From Paenibacillus polymyxa (lineage in GTDB: Bacteria > Bacillota > Bacilli > Paenibacillales > Paenibacillaceae): DNA of 64,000 nt. The stretch spans positions 1,736,001 through 1,800,000 of the forward strand of contig NZ_CP015423.1 in NCBI RefSeq assembly GCF_001719045.1, in the 5' to 3' direction. A program made the position numbers and the translations under genes. The notes under the pieces were generated by a model that was given only the letters and a program-made list of their open reading frames with translations, did not search any database and was not told the DNA's origin. Positions 1 through 9,765 of the stretch are shown piece after piece (within the stretch, counting starts at the first letter, position 1; every line of letters begins with the position of its first letter).

Positions 1-712
1 TGTAAATGCGCATCATCGGTAGCGCGGATCTTTCCTCTTGGAATTGATCTTGGCGATCCTGTCGATCCTGGCGGCGCAATTTCACCGTGTAGTATAACAT
101 GACCGCTAGAGCGCCAAGACTTCCCATGACACCTCCGAAGGAGGCCCCGGCCGCAACCTCGCGATCTCCATAACCCAGCTTCAAAATAATAAAAGCGAGT
201 ACAATAGCAGTCGCTACCCGTGCAACCTGCTCCACAATTTGTGAAATACCGCCTGCGGTCATATTACCGCGCCCTTGGAAGTATCCACGCATCATGGCAA
301 TGGCAGGGAACAGCAGTAATGCTGGTGCCAAAGCCTGAATGGCCAAAGCGGATTGTGGAACCCCTGCTACATGCTCGGCAAAGTAAGGTGCTCCAAAATA
401 CAGTAGCGCTGTAATGATAATGCCTGCCGCTACCGCGAATATCAAAGCCGCACGATACACACGTCGTGCTTCCGAAGGCCGATCCAGTGCATAACGTTCT
501 GAAACCATTTTGCTCAATGTGCTTGGAATACCGGCCGTAGCCACTGTGAGCAGCATCAAATAAGCGTTGTTCGCAATGGTAAACGAGGCGTTCCCTACGG
601 AACCGAGCAGATGCTCCAATGGAACACGCTGTACCAGACCAAGCACTCTGGCCACCAAGGCGGCAGCGGCTAAAATAAGCGTACCTTTAAGGAATGTTTC
701 TTTATTGGACAA
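1..712 (-). CDS. Polysaccharide/lipid flippase (MATE/MOP-type, SpoVB/YtgP-like), 3' end off window
   Basis: The minus strand is open from a TTG at 712 to the window edge, giving about 237 N-terminal residues. The protein is very hydrophobic and begins SNKETFLKGTLILAAA, followed by a conserved-looking ARVLGLVQRVPL stretch and TAGIPSTLSKMVSERYA. This pattern is typical of the oligosaccharide-flippase (MOP) families that include SpoVB, YtgP and MurJ, which move lipid-linked sugars across the membrane. The TTG is preceded by an AGAAGGG-type ribosome site 8-10 bases upstream. The C-terminal half lies outside the window, so the subfamily cannot be fixed; a lipid II or spore-cortex flippase is the most likely role. 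Confidence 0.8.
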   Translation of the reverse strand, partial: MSNKETFLKGTLILAAAALVARVLGLVQRVPLEHLLGSVGNASFTIANNAYLMLLTVATAGIPSTLSKMVSERYALDRPSEARRVYRAALIFAVAAGIIITALLYFGAPYFAEHVAGVPQSALAIQALAPALLLFPAIAMMRGYFQGRGNMTAGGISQIVEQVARVATAIVLAFIILKLGYGDREVAAGASFGGVMGSLGALAVMLYYTVKLRRQDRQDRQDQFQEERSALPMMRIY

Positions 713-850
713 GATGCGTTCCCTTCTTTCTTGCTGTTCACACGCATGCAAAAGCCCCGCACAAACAATCATGGCCTGAGCCATCACCGGTGCGGAGCCG
801 CATGTCGATTCTGTCTCTGCAAATCATAATAAACGAAAACGAATCTCGGG

Positions 851-1330
851 TCATAACACCCAAATCAAGAATACAATAATCATGGCAAGCTGCAAAATCA
901 CTTTCATCACGGTGCTGGTAAAAAGACCTAATACAGAGCCAAAGCCCACTTTTATAGCTCGATCCAGCGGGGCTTTGCCAATCAGCTCACCCAGTACGGC
1001 GCCGATAAATGGTCCCAAAATCAGACCAAATGCCGGAATAACGAAGGGGCCAATAATAATCCCGACAGTGCTGAGGATTGCTGACAGACGCGAGCCGCCA
1101 AATCGCTTGACTCCCCACGCATTCACAGCATAATCCGCAACAAAAAGGGCAACGACGATTAGTGTTTGTATAATCCAAAACAATGCATTGTATGGAGCAA
1201 ACGAGAAAAACCAGCCGTATACAAAAAATGCAAAATAGATGGCGAGCGCCCCCGGCAATACGGGATATACCGCCCCGGCCATGCCCACAATGAACAGCAC
1301 AATAACAACAATCCAGCCTACAACGTCCAT
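851..1330 (-). CDS. DUF456 family membrane protein
   Basis: This 159-residue protein is almost entirely hydrophobic, with four to five membrane segments. The order is an N-terminal helix, a glycine/proline-rich loop (GAVYPVLPGAL), then long helices containing GGSRLSAILSTVGIIIG and GLILGPFIGAVLGELI. Glycine-rich repeats of this kind are the hallmark of DUF456, a bacterial membrane family of unknown function. Length fits the family. It lies between the flippase and a HAD phosphatase on the same strand, but 50-140 base gaps make co-transcription uncertain. No catalytic residues are evident. Confidence 0.8.
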   Translation of the reverse strand: MDVVGWIVVIVLFIVGMAGAVYPVLPGALAIYFAFFVYGWFFSFAPYNALFWIIQTLIVVALFVADYAVNAWGVKRFGGSRLSAILSTVGIIIGPFVIPAFGLILGPFIGAVLGELIGKAPLDRAIKVGFGSVLGLFTSTVMKVILQLAMIIVFLIWVL

Positions 1331-1381
1331 GGGCCTCCTCCTTCTCGTCCATTCATCCTGCTAGCTGCATCATTCGTTTTA

Positions 1382-2131
1382 TTACACAAGCACATAATCA
1401 CGAATCACTTCTACAATGCCGTCGTCATTGTTCGAAGCCACGACCACATCAGCGGCTTCTTTAACCGTATCCTGAGCATTCCCCATTGCTACGCCCAGCC
1501 CAACCGCTTGAATCACAGCCAGGTCATTCAGACTGTCGCCAACGGCAACCACCTGCTCAAGAGTAATGCCAAGCAGGTCGCACACTTCAGCGATTCCACT
1601 GGCTTTGGATATACCAGCTGGGTTAATTTCCAAATTTGTCATCGAGGAATTGGAAATTTCAAGTCCCCCCATGTCCTGAAGCTTAAGTAAAATTTGGTGG
1701 CGAATTTCGTCATTTTCCGTATTATAACCGAATTTGAGCCATTCCTGTGTGTCCAATGTATCCGGCCAACGATCTCTGTTATATAATTCCTCCGTTGAGT
1801 AAGCCCAGAACCAAGAGCCTGTTTCTACGGCAATCTGGTGCATCTTACGAACGAGCTCCTTATCAAGTAAATAACGGCGCCACAACTCGTGGGGTGATTT
1901 CCACACCTCACTGCCGTTTACAGTTACCATTGGCGTCTCCAGGCCGAGTTGCTGACCGTAAGGCAGAGCATGCATCGCTGCACGTCCAGTAGACAAGCAT
2001 ACATGAATCCCTTCCTGAATCGCCTTGTTAATCCAGTTAATCGTTTCCAAGGAAATTTCATGATTATCATTCAGTAAAGTTCCGTCCATGTCGAGCGCAA
2101 GCAGTTTGTATTTATATTGGTTTTCTCCCAT
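1382..2131 (-). CDS. HAD-superfamily phosphatase, Cof type
   Basis: This is a 249-residue cytoplasmic hydrolase. The HAD nucleophile motif LALDMDGTLLND sits at residues 11-22, motif II is the CLSTGRA stretch near 45-51, and motif IV is GDSLNDLAVIQ near 198-208, followed by VGLGVAMGNA. The C2-type cap between motifs II and IV places it in the Cof/YwpJ group, which dephosphorylates small phosphorylated metabolites such as sugar phosphates or flavin and pyridoxal phosphates. The exact substrate cannot be read from sequence. A strong AGGAGGAAGAGAGACT ribosome site precedes the ATG. The gene appears complete and intact. Confidence 0.85.
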   Translation of the reverse strand: MGENQYKYKLLALDMDGTLLNDNHEISLETINWINKAIQEGIHVCLSTGRAAMHALPYGQQLGLETPMVTVNGSEVWKSPHELWRRYLLDKELVRKMHQIAVETGSWFWAYSTEELYNRDRWPDTLDTQEWLKFGYNTENDEIRHQILLKLQDMGGLEISNSSMTNLEINPAGISKASGIAEVCDLLGITLEQVVAVGDSLNDLAVIQAVGLGVAMGNAQDTVKEAADVVVASNNDDGIVEVIRDYVLV

Positions 2132-2213
2132 AGTCTCTCTTCCTCCTGTATGTCCCTTATGTCCAACGACATTTTACCATGAAAAAGAGATGCCCACAAA
2201 AGAATTCAAGTCC

Positions 2214-4292
2214 TTATTTCGCTGCCAGAGGCTTTTTAGGAGTACCATCTAGCCCGTATACTTCGTCATACGCATCAAATATTTTACGTGCAACTGGCCC
2301 CGCGCTCGTCGCACCAAAGCCCCCTTCAGGAATGATGACCGCTACCGCCAGCTTCGGATTTTGACGCGGAGCAAAAGCGATGAACACCCCATTATCTTTA
2401 ACCGTACGCCCCACCACCTGCTGAGAAGTTCCCGTTTTGCGGGCATAATCATAAGGAAATCCGTTAAAGGCTTTAACATCCGTAGCCATACCCCGAATCA
2501 CTGTATTCCAGTACGTATCTGAAAAGGCGACCTCATTCAGCACCTGCGGCTTAAACTCACGTACAAGATTCCCCTGATCATCTACAATTTTGCTGACCAA
2601 ATGAGGCTGCATACGTTTGCCCTTTGTTGCCAGCACAGTTGTATACTGGGCTAACTGCATGGCTGTATATTTTCCCTGCTGACCAAAGGATGCCTGCACC
2701 AATCGTGTCAGCGCACTTTCATGCTTGCTCGTATACTCAAGTCTCCCCGCCCATTCACCCGGCAGATCTACTTCTGTCGGTACGCCTAATCCAAATTCCT
2801 TCATATACTTGTCCCATACGTCAATTCCCTGATGCACCCCTGCATTACTTCCGTATTTGTCATACATTGGCTTGCCGATCATATCTACCATAAACGTATT
2901 CGACGAGACCTCAATTGCCCTGCTAGGTGTCAAAGAACCATACACATGTCCGCTAGAATTCCCAACCCGGCTGGAGCGATTTTTGCCGTAGTACGCACTT
3001 CCCGTATCCAGATAAGTTTGTCCGGGAGAAAACAGGTTTTCCTTCAACCCGATCAGCACGGTTAGCGGTTTAATGGTTGAACCCAGAAGCACCGAAGATT
3101 CTGGATGTGGACCCGCTTTTCCGCTAGGCACGGATTTAATTGTTCCATTTCCCATTTTATGCTGAATTTCATCATATACCGAAGGCGAGGTACTTCCACT
3201 TTTCCATACATTAGAGTCATAATCCGGCATACTGGCCATTGCCACGATATTTCCGGTCTCTACCTCCATCGCTACAGCGAAGCCAGTGGTAGCGTCTTGA
3301 TGAAGCTTCCCCGATACGGCATGAGTATGAAGCCAGCGAAGCTGATCCATAATGGCCTGTTCGGTTTTCTGCTGAATTTCCTTGTTGAGGGTGGAATATA
3401 AATGATGTCCTTTTTCAGGAGGAGTAATGGATTCAATGCCCTCCGGCATGCTGCGAGGATTGACCTCTACCGTTTTATATCCGTTTTTTCCTCTCAACTC
3501 GTCCTGGTATTGCAGCTCCAGGCCATCATATCCGACCGTTTCACTTTCCGAATAAACCTGTGTCGGTCTTAGGACCTCCGAATTAGCTTCATAGAGCTCT
3601 TTATATTTGGGTCGGTTCGTTCGAGCTCCTTTGAACTTGTACATATATCCAATCGTTTGTACCGCCACCCGATCCGGGTCATAATGGCGTACACTTTCTT
3701 CTACAACCTCTACACCAGGGAACTCTATCCGATGCTCCAGAAAATAAGCGATTTCCTCACGACTCAGGTCGGATTTGACCAAACGTGGGGTAAATCCCCT
3801 ATATTGATTATAGTCCGGGTCCAGTCGCTTTTTTATTTCCTCTGCATTAAGCTGCTCTCCTTCGTTACGACCCAGTTCGTTTAATTTGGCAGCAAGCTTG
3901 GCAGCAAAAGCATTGAGCTCAGGGAGCAGCTTTTCCCCCGGCTTGCGATCTTTCTCCGTACGCTTGCTATAATCCTTAGATAAAGTTACATACAAGGACT
4001 GTACTGAAGTCGAATACGCCAGCTTAACCGTACCTGTAGAATCATAAATCGTGCCGCGACTCGGGGCTAACGGGACATTTTTCGTATTTACGGATTGCTG
4101 CTGGCCCTTCAGCTCCTCCGATTGTACAAACTGCAATACAGCTAGTCTGGTAATGATCAGGGCAAACAGCACAAAAGCACTAAAAAACAGTAGGTTGGTT
4201 CGTAAAACCGTCCGTTTTTTTCGTGACTCTTCATCCTCTTCATGATTTTTCTTTTTGAATGAAAACTTTTTATCCAAACTTCTTCTGTCCAT
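2214..4292 (-). CDS. Class B penicillin-binding protein (paralogue A)
   Basis: This is a 692-residue peptidoglycan transpeptidase anchored by one N-terminal membrane helix at about residues 30-55 after a basic, charged cytoplasmic tail. The three penicillin-binding motifs are visible: STIK with nucleophile S405, SSN at 463-465 and KTGT at 619-622. The N-terminal half carries a class B dimerisation-type domain (RGTIYDSTG, GYDGLE) and lacks a glycosyltransferase domain. I start at ATG 4292, after GGAAGGAG, because its N-terminus aligns with the neighbouring paralogue; upstream in-frame ATGs at 4325 and 4343 remain possible. It is closely similar along its length to the gene at 4472-6556, so the pair is a tandem duplication. 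A likely role is wall elongation or spore-wall synthesis. Confidence 0.9.
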   Translation of the reverse strand: MDRRSLDKKFSFKKKNHEEDEESRKKRTVLRTNLLFFSAFVLFALIITRLAVLQFVQSEELKGQQQSVNTKNVPLAPSRGTIYDSTGTVKLAYSTSVQSLYVTLSKDYSKRTEKDRKPGEKLLPELNAFAAKLAAKLNELGRNEGEQLNAEEIKKRLDPDYNQYRGFTPRLVKSDLSREEIAYFLEHRIEFPGVEVVEESVRHYDPDRVAVQTIGYMYKFKGARTNRPKYKELYEANSEVLRPTQVYSESETVGYDGLELQYQDELRGKNGYKTVEVNPRSMPEGIESITPPEKGHHLYSTLNKEIQQKTEQAIMDQLRWLHTHAVSGKLHQDATTGFAVAMEVETGNIVAMASMPDYDSNVWKSGSTSPSVYDEIQHKMGNGTIKSVPSGKAGPHPESSVLLGSTIKPLTVLIGLKENLFSPGQTYLDTGSAYYGKNRSSRVGNSSGHVYGSLTPSRAIEVSSNTFMVDMIGKPMYDKYGSNAGVHQGIDVWDKYMKEFGLGVPTEVDLPGEWAGRLEYTSKHESALTRLVQASFGQQGKYTAMQLAQYTTVLATKGKRMQPHLVSKIVDDQGNLVREFKPQVLNEVAFSDTYWNTVIRGMATDVKAFNGFPYDYARKTGTSQQVVGRTVKDNGVFIAFAPRQNPKLAVAVIIPEGGFGATSAGPVARKIFDAYDEVYGLDGTPKKPLAAK

Positions 4293-4396
4293 ATTAGCTG
4301 CATTACTCCTTCCAATAGGTTTCATATTCCCTGATCCTACCATATCTAAAACAATAAACGATGAATTCTAAGATGACAATTTTGTAAGAAAACGTA

Positions 4397-4446
4397 GAAA
4401 AAAAATAAAAAAAGCTTCCCTCAGCCCAAAGGCTAAGGGAAGCTTT
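4397..4446 (-). terminator. Rho-independent terminator between the two PBP genes
   Basis: A 15-bp stem (AAGCTTCCCT with AGGGAAGCTT, one mismatch) with a four-base loop is followed on the minus strand by a long T-rich run. It lies just after the stop of the upstream PBP gene, so paralogue A probably has its own promoter in the 4293-4396 gap. Confidence 0.85.
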
Positions 4447-4471
4447 CATGAAATGACATCGTATAAAAGGA

Positions 4472-6556
4472 TTATGGCTGTTTGATTGCATTAGGATCGG
4501 TTGCTGTTTCATCCTTTTTCTTTGGAACACCGTCCAGACCGTACACTTCGTCGTAAGCATCAAAGATTTTGCGTGCTACAGGTCCAGCACTCCAGGCCCC
4601 AAAGCCCCCTTCAGGAATAACAACCGCTACTGCAAGTTTGGGATTCTGACGTGGCGCAAAGGCAATAAATACCCCGTTATCCTTCAGTTTACCGCCTACG
4701 CTTTGCTGCGATGTCCCCGTTTTACGAGCATAGTCGTAAGGGAAACCATTAAATGCGCTGACGTCTGTTGCCATTCCGCGTATGACCTCATTCCAGTATG
4801 CATCCGGGAATTTCACTTCATTCAGCACCTTCGGCTTAATCGTTTGAACTACATTGCCGTTAGTATCTTTAATCTGACTGACCAAATGCGGCTCCATCCG
4901 TTTGCCCTTGGTAGCCAGTACAGTGGTATATTGTGCAAGCTGGAGCGTTGTATACTTACCCTGCTGTCCAAAAGAAGCATACGCTAATTTGGACAAGGCC
5001 GATTCCTTACTTTTAGGTCCATACTCTCTCAAACCAGGATATTCCGTAGGTAAATCTACACCCGTAGACACCCCTAGCCCAAATTCCTTCATGTAGCGGT
5101 CCCATACATTCACACCTTGATCTTCCTTGGCATTATTAATGTACTTGTTGTACAATCTTTTGCCCACCATATCGACCATAAATGCATTGGAGGAATGCCG
5201 AATGGCAGAAGCCGGGTCTAACCCCCCGTACACATGACCGGAAGAGTTTCGAACTCGTGACGAATTGTTACGCCCAAAATAAGCCGCTCCTGTATCCTGA
5301 TAGTAGGATGAGGTACTGAATAGATTTTCCTCCAGACCTATCAACACAGAAAGGGGTTTAATTGTGGAGCCCAGAAGAACAACTGACTCTGGATGTTGAC
5401 CCGATTGGCCCGATCCGAACGAACGAATAGTACCATTCAAGTATACATTTTGTATTTTTTTGTAATTATCACTGGATATATTTCCAGTCTGCCAGTAATT
5501 TGCATCATAATCTGGCATACTGGCCATCGCTACCACATTTCCTGTGTCCACTTCCATAGCCACAGCGAAGCCTGTTTTGGCATAAGGATGTGTCTTGCCA
5601 GATACAGCGTGTGAATGGAGCCATCTCAATTGATCCATAATGGCTTCTTCAGTCTTCACCTGAATTTCTTTGTTAATCGTAGAATAGACATTATTTCCTT
5701 TTTGCGGAGGAGTAACAGAATCTACACCTTCCGGCATATTACGCGGATCTATCGGAACGGTTTTATAGCCATTTTTCCCCCGTAATTGTTCCTGATATTG
5801 GAATTCCAGTCCATCAAAGCCAACCGATTCGTTATCCATATAAATGAGGCCCGGATCATTTTCAGCTGACATAGATTTTTGAATATTCTTATATTTAGTC
5901 AACGTTTCACGCGCACTTTTATAGCTTTTAATGTAGCCAACCGTTTGAACAGCTACCGTATCTGGATCATAATGACGTACCGTTTCCTCTACGACATCTA
6001 AGCCTGGAAACTCACTTTTATGCTGCATAAAATAGGCAACTTCATCTTTATTAAGATTCGTTTTAATCAGACGCGGCGTAAAACCGCTAAATCGCTGATA
6101 GTTCCGATCCATAGCGTCCATAATTTGTTCTGCCGTCATTTTCGGCTCATCTTTATTACCATATTGGGCAAATCGATTTGCCAGCTTTTGTGTCATGTTT
6201 TCCAGCTCAGGCAACAGCTTTTTATCTGGATTACGCTTTTCCTCCACGCTGTCACTATAGTTCTTGGAGAGTGTGATATACAGCGATTGTACAGGTGTAG
6301 AATACGCCAGTCTATTCTGCCCGGTAGAATCATAAATTGTTCCGCGAATCGGCGTAAGCGGTACATTTTTGGTAACATTACTGGCCTCCTGCTGCTTAAG
6401 CTGAGGTCCATCTACAAATTGAAGTATCGCCAGTCTTACAATAATGACCGTAAATATAATGAACGAGCTGAAAAAGAACAGATTGATCCGAAAGCTGAAT
6501 CTTTTTCGATCAGACGTCTCGTTGTCTTTTCCCTGCTCGTTGTCTATCTTTCTCAT
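4472..6556 (-). CDS. Class B penicillin-binding protein (paralogue B)
   Basis: This 694-residue protein has the same plan as paralogue A: charged N-terminus, one membrane helix at about residues 20-45, a class B dimerisation domain and a transpeptidase domain. The active-site motifs are STIK with S397, SSN at 455-457 and KTGT at 612-615. It has a longer polar C-terminal tail (DETATDPNAIKQP) than its neighbour. The ATG at 6556 has AAGGAG 13 bases and AAGGG 3-5 bases upstream. It starts 20 bases after the stop of the transglutaminase-domain gene, which suggests co-transcription with it. Retention of both paralogues with intact motifs implies distinct roles or timing. Confidence 0.9.
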   Translation of the reverse strand: MRKIDNEQGKDNETSDRKRFSFRINLFFFSSFIIFTVIIVRLAILQFVDGPQLKQQEASNVTKNVPLTPIRGTIYDSTGQNRLAYSTPVQSLYITLSKNYSDSVEEKRNPDKKLLPELENMTQKLANRFAQYGNKDEPKMTAEQIMDAMDRNYQRFSGFTPRLIKTNLNKDEVAYFMQHKSEFPGLDVVEETVRHYDPDTVAVQTVGYIKSYKSARETLTKYKNIQKSMSAENDPGLIYMDNESVGFDGLEFQYQEQLRGKNGYKTVPIDPRNMPEGVDSVTPPQKGNNVYSTINKEIQVKTEEAIMDQLRWLHSHAVSGKTHPYAKTGFAVAMEVDTGNVVAMASMPDYDANYWQTGNISSDNYKKIQNVYLNGTIRSFGSGQSGQHPESVVLLGSTIKPLSVLIGLEENLFSTSSYYQDTGAAYFGRNNSSRVRNSSGHVYGGLDPASAIRHSSNAFMVDMVGKRLYNKYINNAKEDQGVNVWDRYMKEFGLGVSTGVDLPTEYPGLREYGPKSKESALSKLAYASFGQQGKYTTLQLAQYTTVLATKGKRMEPHLVSQIKDTNGNVVQTIKPKVLNEVKFPDAYWNEVIRGMATDVSAFNGFPYDYARKTGTSQQSVGGKLKDNGVFIAFAPRQNPKLAVAVVIPEGGFGAWSAGPVARKIFDAYDEVYGLDGVPKKKDETATDPNAIKQP

Positions 6557-6576
6557 GTGCCCTTTTCCACTCCTTA

Positions 6577-7728
6577 TTAAATCACTTTATCCTTGATATG
6601 TGTTTGGGCAAAACCAGGCGGATTAAACCAGTCCCCACTTTGCGCCCAGGTTGGGTCTAGCGGTACCCACTGATCCTGCGCGCTCAAATACACTTCATTC
6701 CATGCATGGGAACCGTAGCCTCCCTGTCCGTTATATCCAAGCCCTGTCACCACCTTGACCTGTAGTCCCTGCGACCGAGCCATCATCGCATACAGGCGGG
6801 CATAATCAATGCACACTCCTTTACGTGTATCAAACGTATCTCTAGGAGTCTGTTCATGCCAGTCACCACGTTGCTCATAGGCTTCCACCTTACTGTAATC
6901 ATAGCTAATACGGGTGCCTACCCATTCATACAACGCTCTAGCTTTTTGCTCGTCACCGCTAGCCCCTTCTGTAATCTTGGCCGCTGCCTGAACGATATCG
7001 CTTGGAATGTCCCGGTCGATTATTTCATATTTGCGCTGCATGATGCCATTCAGTTCCTTGGTAACAGCCTGCGTAAATACGGGCAATTTATCCTTAATCA
7101 GTGTACCGGATAACGGCTCAATGACCGATTGCGCTCCCTGCTTATAAATCGGTGAAGCTTGGACGTAGCTGCTAAACCCGCTGTCTGGGTACAGACTTAC
7201 GCCGATGAATAGCAGGGCTATAACCATGATAGCGCGTGCTCCACCAATAAGAGTACCTATTCCAGCCCCTGCCACCCTGCTGAAAAAGCCTGATTTTTTT
7301 TCATGCTCATGGAAAGAAGAATCTGACTTGCCACCTACCATCAACACATAAATTGCACGTAGTACAAATTGGGCGATCGCATAACTGAGCATGAACAATA
7401 CGGCGAACCGCAGCAACGGAAACCCCTCTAACCCCGCCACCAACGTATAATAAAATTGCTCAATCCCACTTAGTTCTCGCTGAGGCAAATGTTCCATGTA
7501 AGCCGCCAGCCATTGTTGTACCTTCGGTGAAAGCCACATGGCTAATCCGAGCGAGCACAAAATACCCGCCACAGTCAGTATGCCATCTACAATAAGACTG
7601 AACAGCGCCCCTACAGATCTGGAAGCTCCTCGTCTCCAGCCCTGAATCAACGACAGCAGTACAATGACAATCAAAAACACCGTCACGCCATTCCAATGAA
7701 GAATAGGCTCCAGCCAGGATGGTTTCAT
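6577..7728 (-). CDS. Transglutaminase-domain membrane protein
   Basis: This 383-residue protein has an N-terminal half with about five membrane helices in a layout resembling CvpA-type proteins, then an extracellular or cytoplasmic-face transglutaminase-like (papain-fold) domain. The catalytic triad is readable: Cys in TRKGVCIDYARLY, His in GSHAWNEVYL and Asp in WVPLDPTWAQ. Bacterial members with membrane helices act as proteases or protein cross-linkers, and some serve envelope processing. The ATG follows AGGAGGAACACA. It is flanked by a small membrane protein 16 bases upstream and a PBP 20 bases downstream, so all three are likely one operon connected with the cell envelope. The substrate is unknown. 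Confidence 0.8.
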   Translation of the reverse strand: MKPSWLEPILHWNGVTVFLIVIVLLSLIQGWRRGASRSVGALFSLIVDGILTVAGILCSLGLAMWLSPKVQQWLAAYMEHLPQRELSGIEQFYYTLVAGLEGFPLLRFAVLFMLSYAIAQFVLRAIYVLMVGGKSDSSFHEHEKKSGFFSRVAGAGIGTLIGGARAIMVIALLFIGVSLYPDSGFSSYVQASPIYKQGAQSVIEPLSGTLIKDKLPVFTQAVTKELNGIMQRKYEIIDRDIPSDIVQAAAKITEGASGDEQKARALYEWVGTRISYDYSKVEAYEQRGDWHEQTPRDTFDTRKGVCIDYARLYAMMARSQGLQVKVVTGLGYNGQGGYGSHAWNEVYLSAQDQWVPLDPTWAQSGDWFNPPGFAQTHIKDKVI

Positions 7729-7744
7729 TGTGTTCCTCCTGTCT

Positions 7745-8227
7745 CTACGGCGACTGTGGCGACTGTGTTACAGCCGAGCCTTTCGCACCTTCGATATATT
7801 TCTTGACGGTATCGCCCATACTCCACTCGCCCAGCGACATCCCCTGAAACCATACCTTGACCTTGTCACCATCAAATGGACCTTTCACTTCCAGGTTGGA
7901 GCTGGTTACCGAAAACGTACCATCCGCGTTGGATGTGTATTGGGCATCTCGTCCCTCTTTGATCATCATGTTCAAAGCCTCGCTCTGAACCTTGTTAATC
8001 GCATCATCCTTTGCCTGAGTAACGACCTTGCCGACCTGTTCAAAGGAAATGCCACTGTAGATAAGCAAGCCTGCAATGACGACAATGACAATTAGCCATT
8101 TTACGAGAGTTCTTACAATCTTCAATATGACTAACAGTAGGACAAGCCCAATTAATATATACAGCCAGTTATCCTGAACGATCTGCCAATTATGTTCCAA
8201 AAACTCTGTCCAGACGCCCTTATCCAT
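7745..8227 (-). CDS. Small membrane protein of unknown function
   Basis: I do not recognise this 160-residue protein. It has a long hydrophobic region at about residues 20-60 (LYILIGLVLLLVILKIV, then LIVIVVIAGLLIYSGI), enough for two closely spaced helices. A soluble C-terminal region follows, with a beta-rich TSNADGTFSVTSSNLEV stretch and a serine/glutamine/proline tail. GGGAGTGTAGCGAA precedes the ATG. It is the first gene of the apparent operon with the transglutaminase-domain protein and PBP paralogue B, and its promoter probably lies in the 8228-8450 divergent gap. An accessory role to the next gene is an inference only. Confidence 0.65.
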   Translation of the reverse strand: MDKGVWTEFLEHNWQIVQDNWLYILIGLVLLLVILKIVRTLVKWLIVIVVIAGLLIYSGISFEQVGKVVTQAKDDAINKVQSEALNMMIKEGRDAQYTSNADGTFSVTSSNLEVKGPFDGDKVKVWFQGMSLGEWSMGDTVKKYIEGAKGSAVTQSPQSP

Positions 8228-8450
8228 TTCGCTACACTCCCGTTTTCAACTACATCATTTAAATCACAAAATTGTCTCTGTAATTATACATGATTACGTG
8301 ATGCCCTGTCAGCTTAGCTCTTTTACATACCTTGTTATTCAATTCTTGTCCATACAAAGTGGTCTATGTTCGTCCATTCCAGCGTACAACTTAGGAAGAG
8401 CCAATACGTGGTGCAACATGAAAGTTTACATTAGGGAAGGGGGTCATCCC

Positions 8451-9623
8451 ATGAAAACAGCCCTCTGGCTGTATCTCTTTTTATTCATTGCTTTTTTCGA
8501 TCTGCATGCACAATATCCTATTTTGACACCATTCGCTATCTCCCTGGGTGCAGCACCTACTTTTATTGGCTGGATGATGGGGATTTACTCTCTAACTCAT
8601 CTGCCTGGTAATTTGATGGCCGGCCCCAAGGTCGACAAACACGGTAGCCGCCGATATATTATGTTCAGCCTAACAGCCGCAGGCATCATTCTTGTCATTC
8701 AATCATACATCCACACACCGTGGGAATTACTTTTTCTTCGGGCGATTAGCGGTTTTGTGTTAGCCTTTTTATCTCCGGCCTGTCTAGCCATGTTGGCACA
8801 GCTATCCGATCATCCAGTTACGCAGGGCAAATATATGTCGGGACATGGTGTCGTTCACACGCTCGCCTCTGTCCTGTCTCCAGCCGCCGGCGCATTTATC
8901 GTAGCCAGTTTCGGCTTTAGTGAGACATTTAGTTCCCTTGGCATCATTCTCGTAGTCACGGGACTTATGGCTTATTTCACCTTGCCCAAAACAGCACCCG
9001 CTCCACAGGCCCAATTATCAGATGGTCATGCGACATCTGCTCCACTATCCGGGGTACAGAAGACGCGTTTACCATTCAATTGGCGTTACCTGCTCCTGCC
9101 TTTTGTTTTGGCGTGTGCACAAGGCATTTTATTTTACGAAATTCCATTACGGAATAACGGTTCTGCGTCTATGATGTCCACCGGATTGCTCTTTTCCATC
9201 ATCAGTTTGGGAGCACTTTGCACGCTCAGTCTGCTGTTTCTGAACAAATATTCACCAATGGTGCGACTACTTTGTGGCATTATTTTGATGTCTCTAAGTT
9301 TTTACGCACTCGCCACCACGCCCGAAGCGGCGATTGGTATCATACTTTTTATTTTGGGAACAGCCAAAGGCATCATTTTCCCAGCGCTGGCCTCCCTTTT
9401 CATACGAATTGGAGGTGCGCGACTGGGCAAAACCTTTGCACTACAGTCTATTGCAACATCTATCGGCTCCTTTGCCGGACCTGTACTGGCAGGTCAGCTA
9501 CCCGATCACATTTCTCCTTTTTTTATCGCATTTCTGATTCTGATGGCTGGCCTGCTATTCGTTCCTATTAAGCGATTATCTCCGACGCCGCCACTGTCTG
9601 CCTCAGGACCTTATCATTCCTAG
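8451..9623 (+). CDS. MFS transporter
   Basis: This 390-residue integral membrane protein has about 12 hydrophobic segments, split by a polar central loop near residues 180-210. The first cytoplasmic loop carries the MFS signature in degenerate form (GPKVDKHGSRRYI, compare GxLxDRxGRR). The upstream in-frame start at 8298 is unlikely; ATG 8451 follows a strong GGAAGGGGG site, and the preceding residues look like translated leader. The substrate cannot be predicted; the family covers drug efflux and metabolite export. It stands alone, divergent from the envelope operon. Confidence 0.85.
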   Translation: MKTALWLYLFLFIAFFDLHAQYPILTPFAISLGAAPTFIGWMMGIYSLTHLPGNLMAGPKVDKHGSRRYIMFSLTAAGIILVIQSYIHTPWELLFLRAISGFVLAFLSPACLAMLAQLSDHPVTQGKYMSGHGVVHTLASVLSPAAGAFIVASFGFSETFSSLGIILVVTGLMAYFTLPKTAPAPQAQLSDGHATSAPLSGVQKTRLPFNWRYLLLPFVLACAQGILFYEIPLRNNGSASMMSTGLLFSIISLGALCTLSLLFLNKYSPMVRLLCGIILMSLSFYALATTPEAAIGIILFILGTAKGIIFPALASLFIRIGGARLGKTFALQSIATSIGSFAGPVLAGQLPDHISPFFIAFLILMAGLLFVPIKRLSPTPPLSASGPYHS

Positions 9624-9765
9624 CTAGTCTGAGGGCAGTGGTATGCTAATATGCTACCTTTAAAGCCCAAAATGTCGTTTCAGAGGGCAAATGCACAGTA
9701 CACTATCCCCCTATCCACATAGACTATTTTGACTGAACATTCACTAACAAAGGGAGGTGCAGCCT

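Noticed and set aside
1166..1690. Plus-strand 174-residue frame
   Set aside because: Shadow of the DUF456 and HAD genes on the other strand.
6020..6580. Plus-strand 186-residue frame
   Set aside because: Antisense shadow inside PBP paralogue B.
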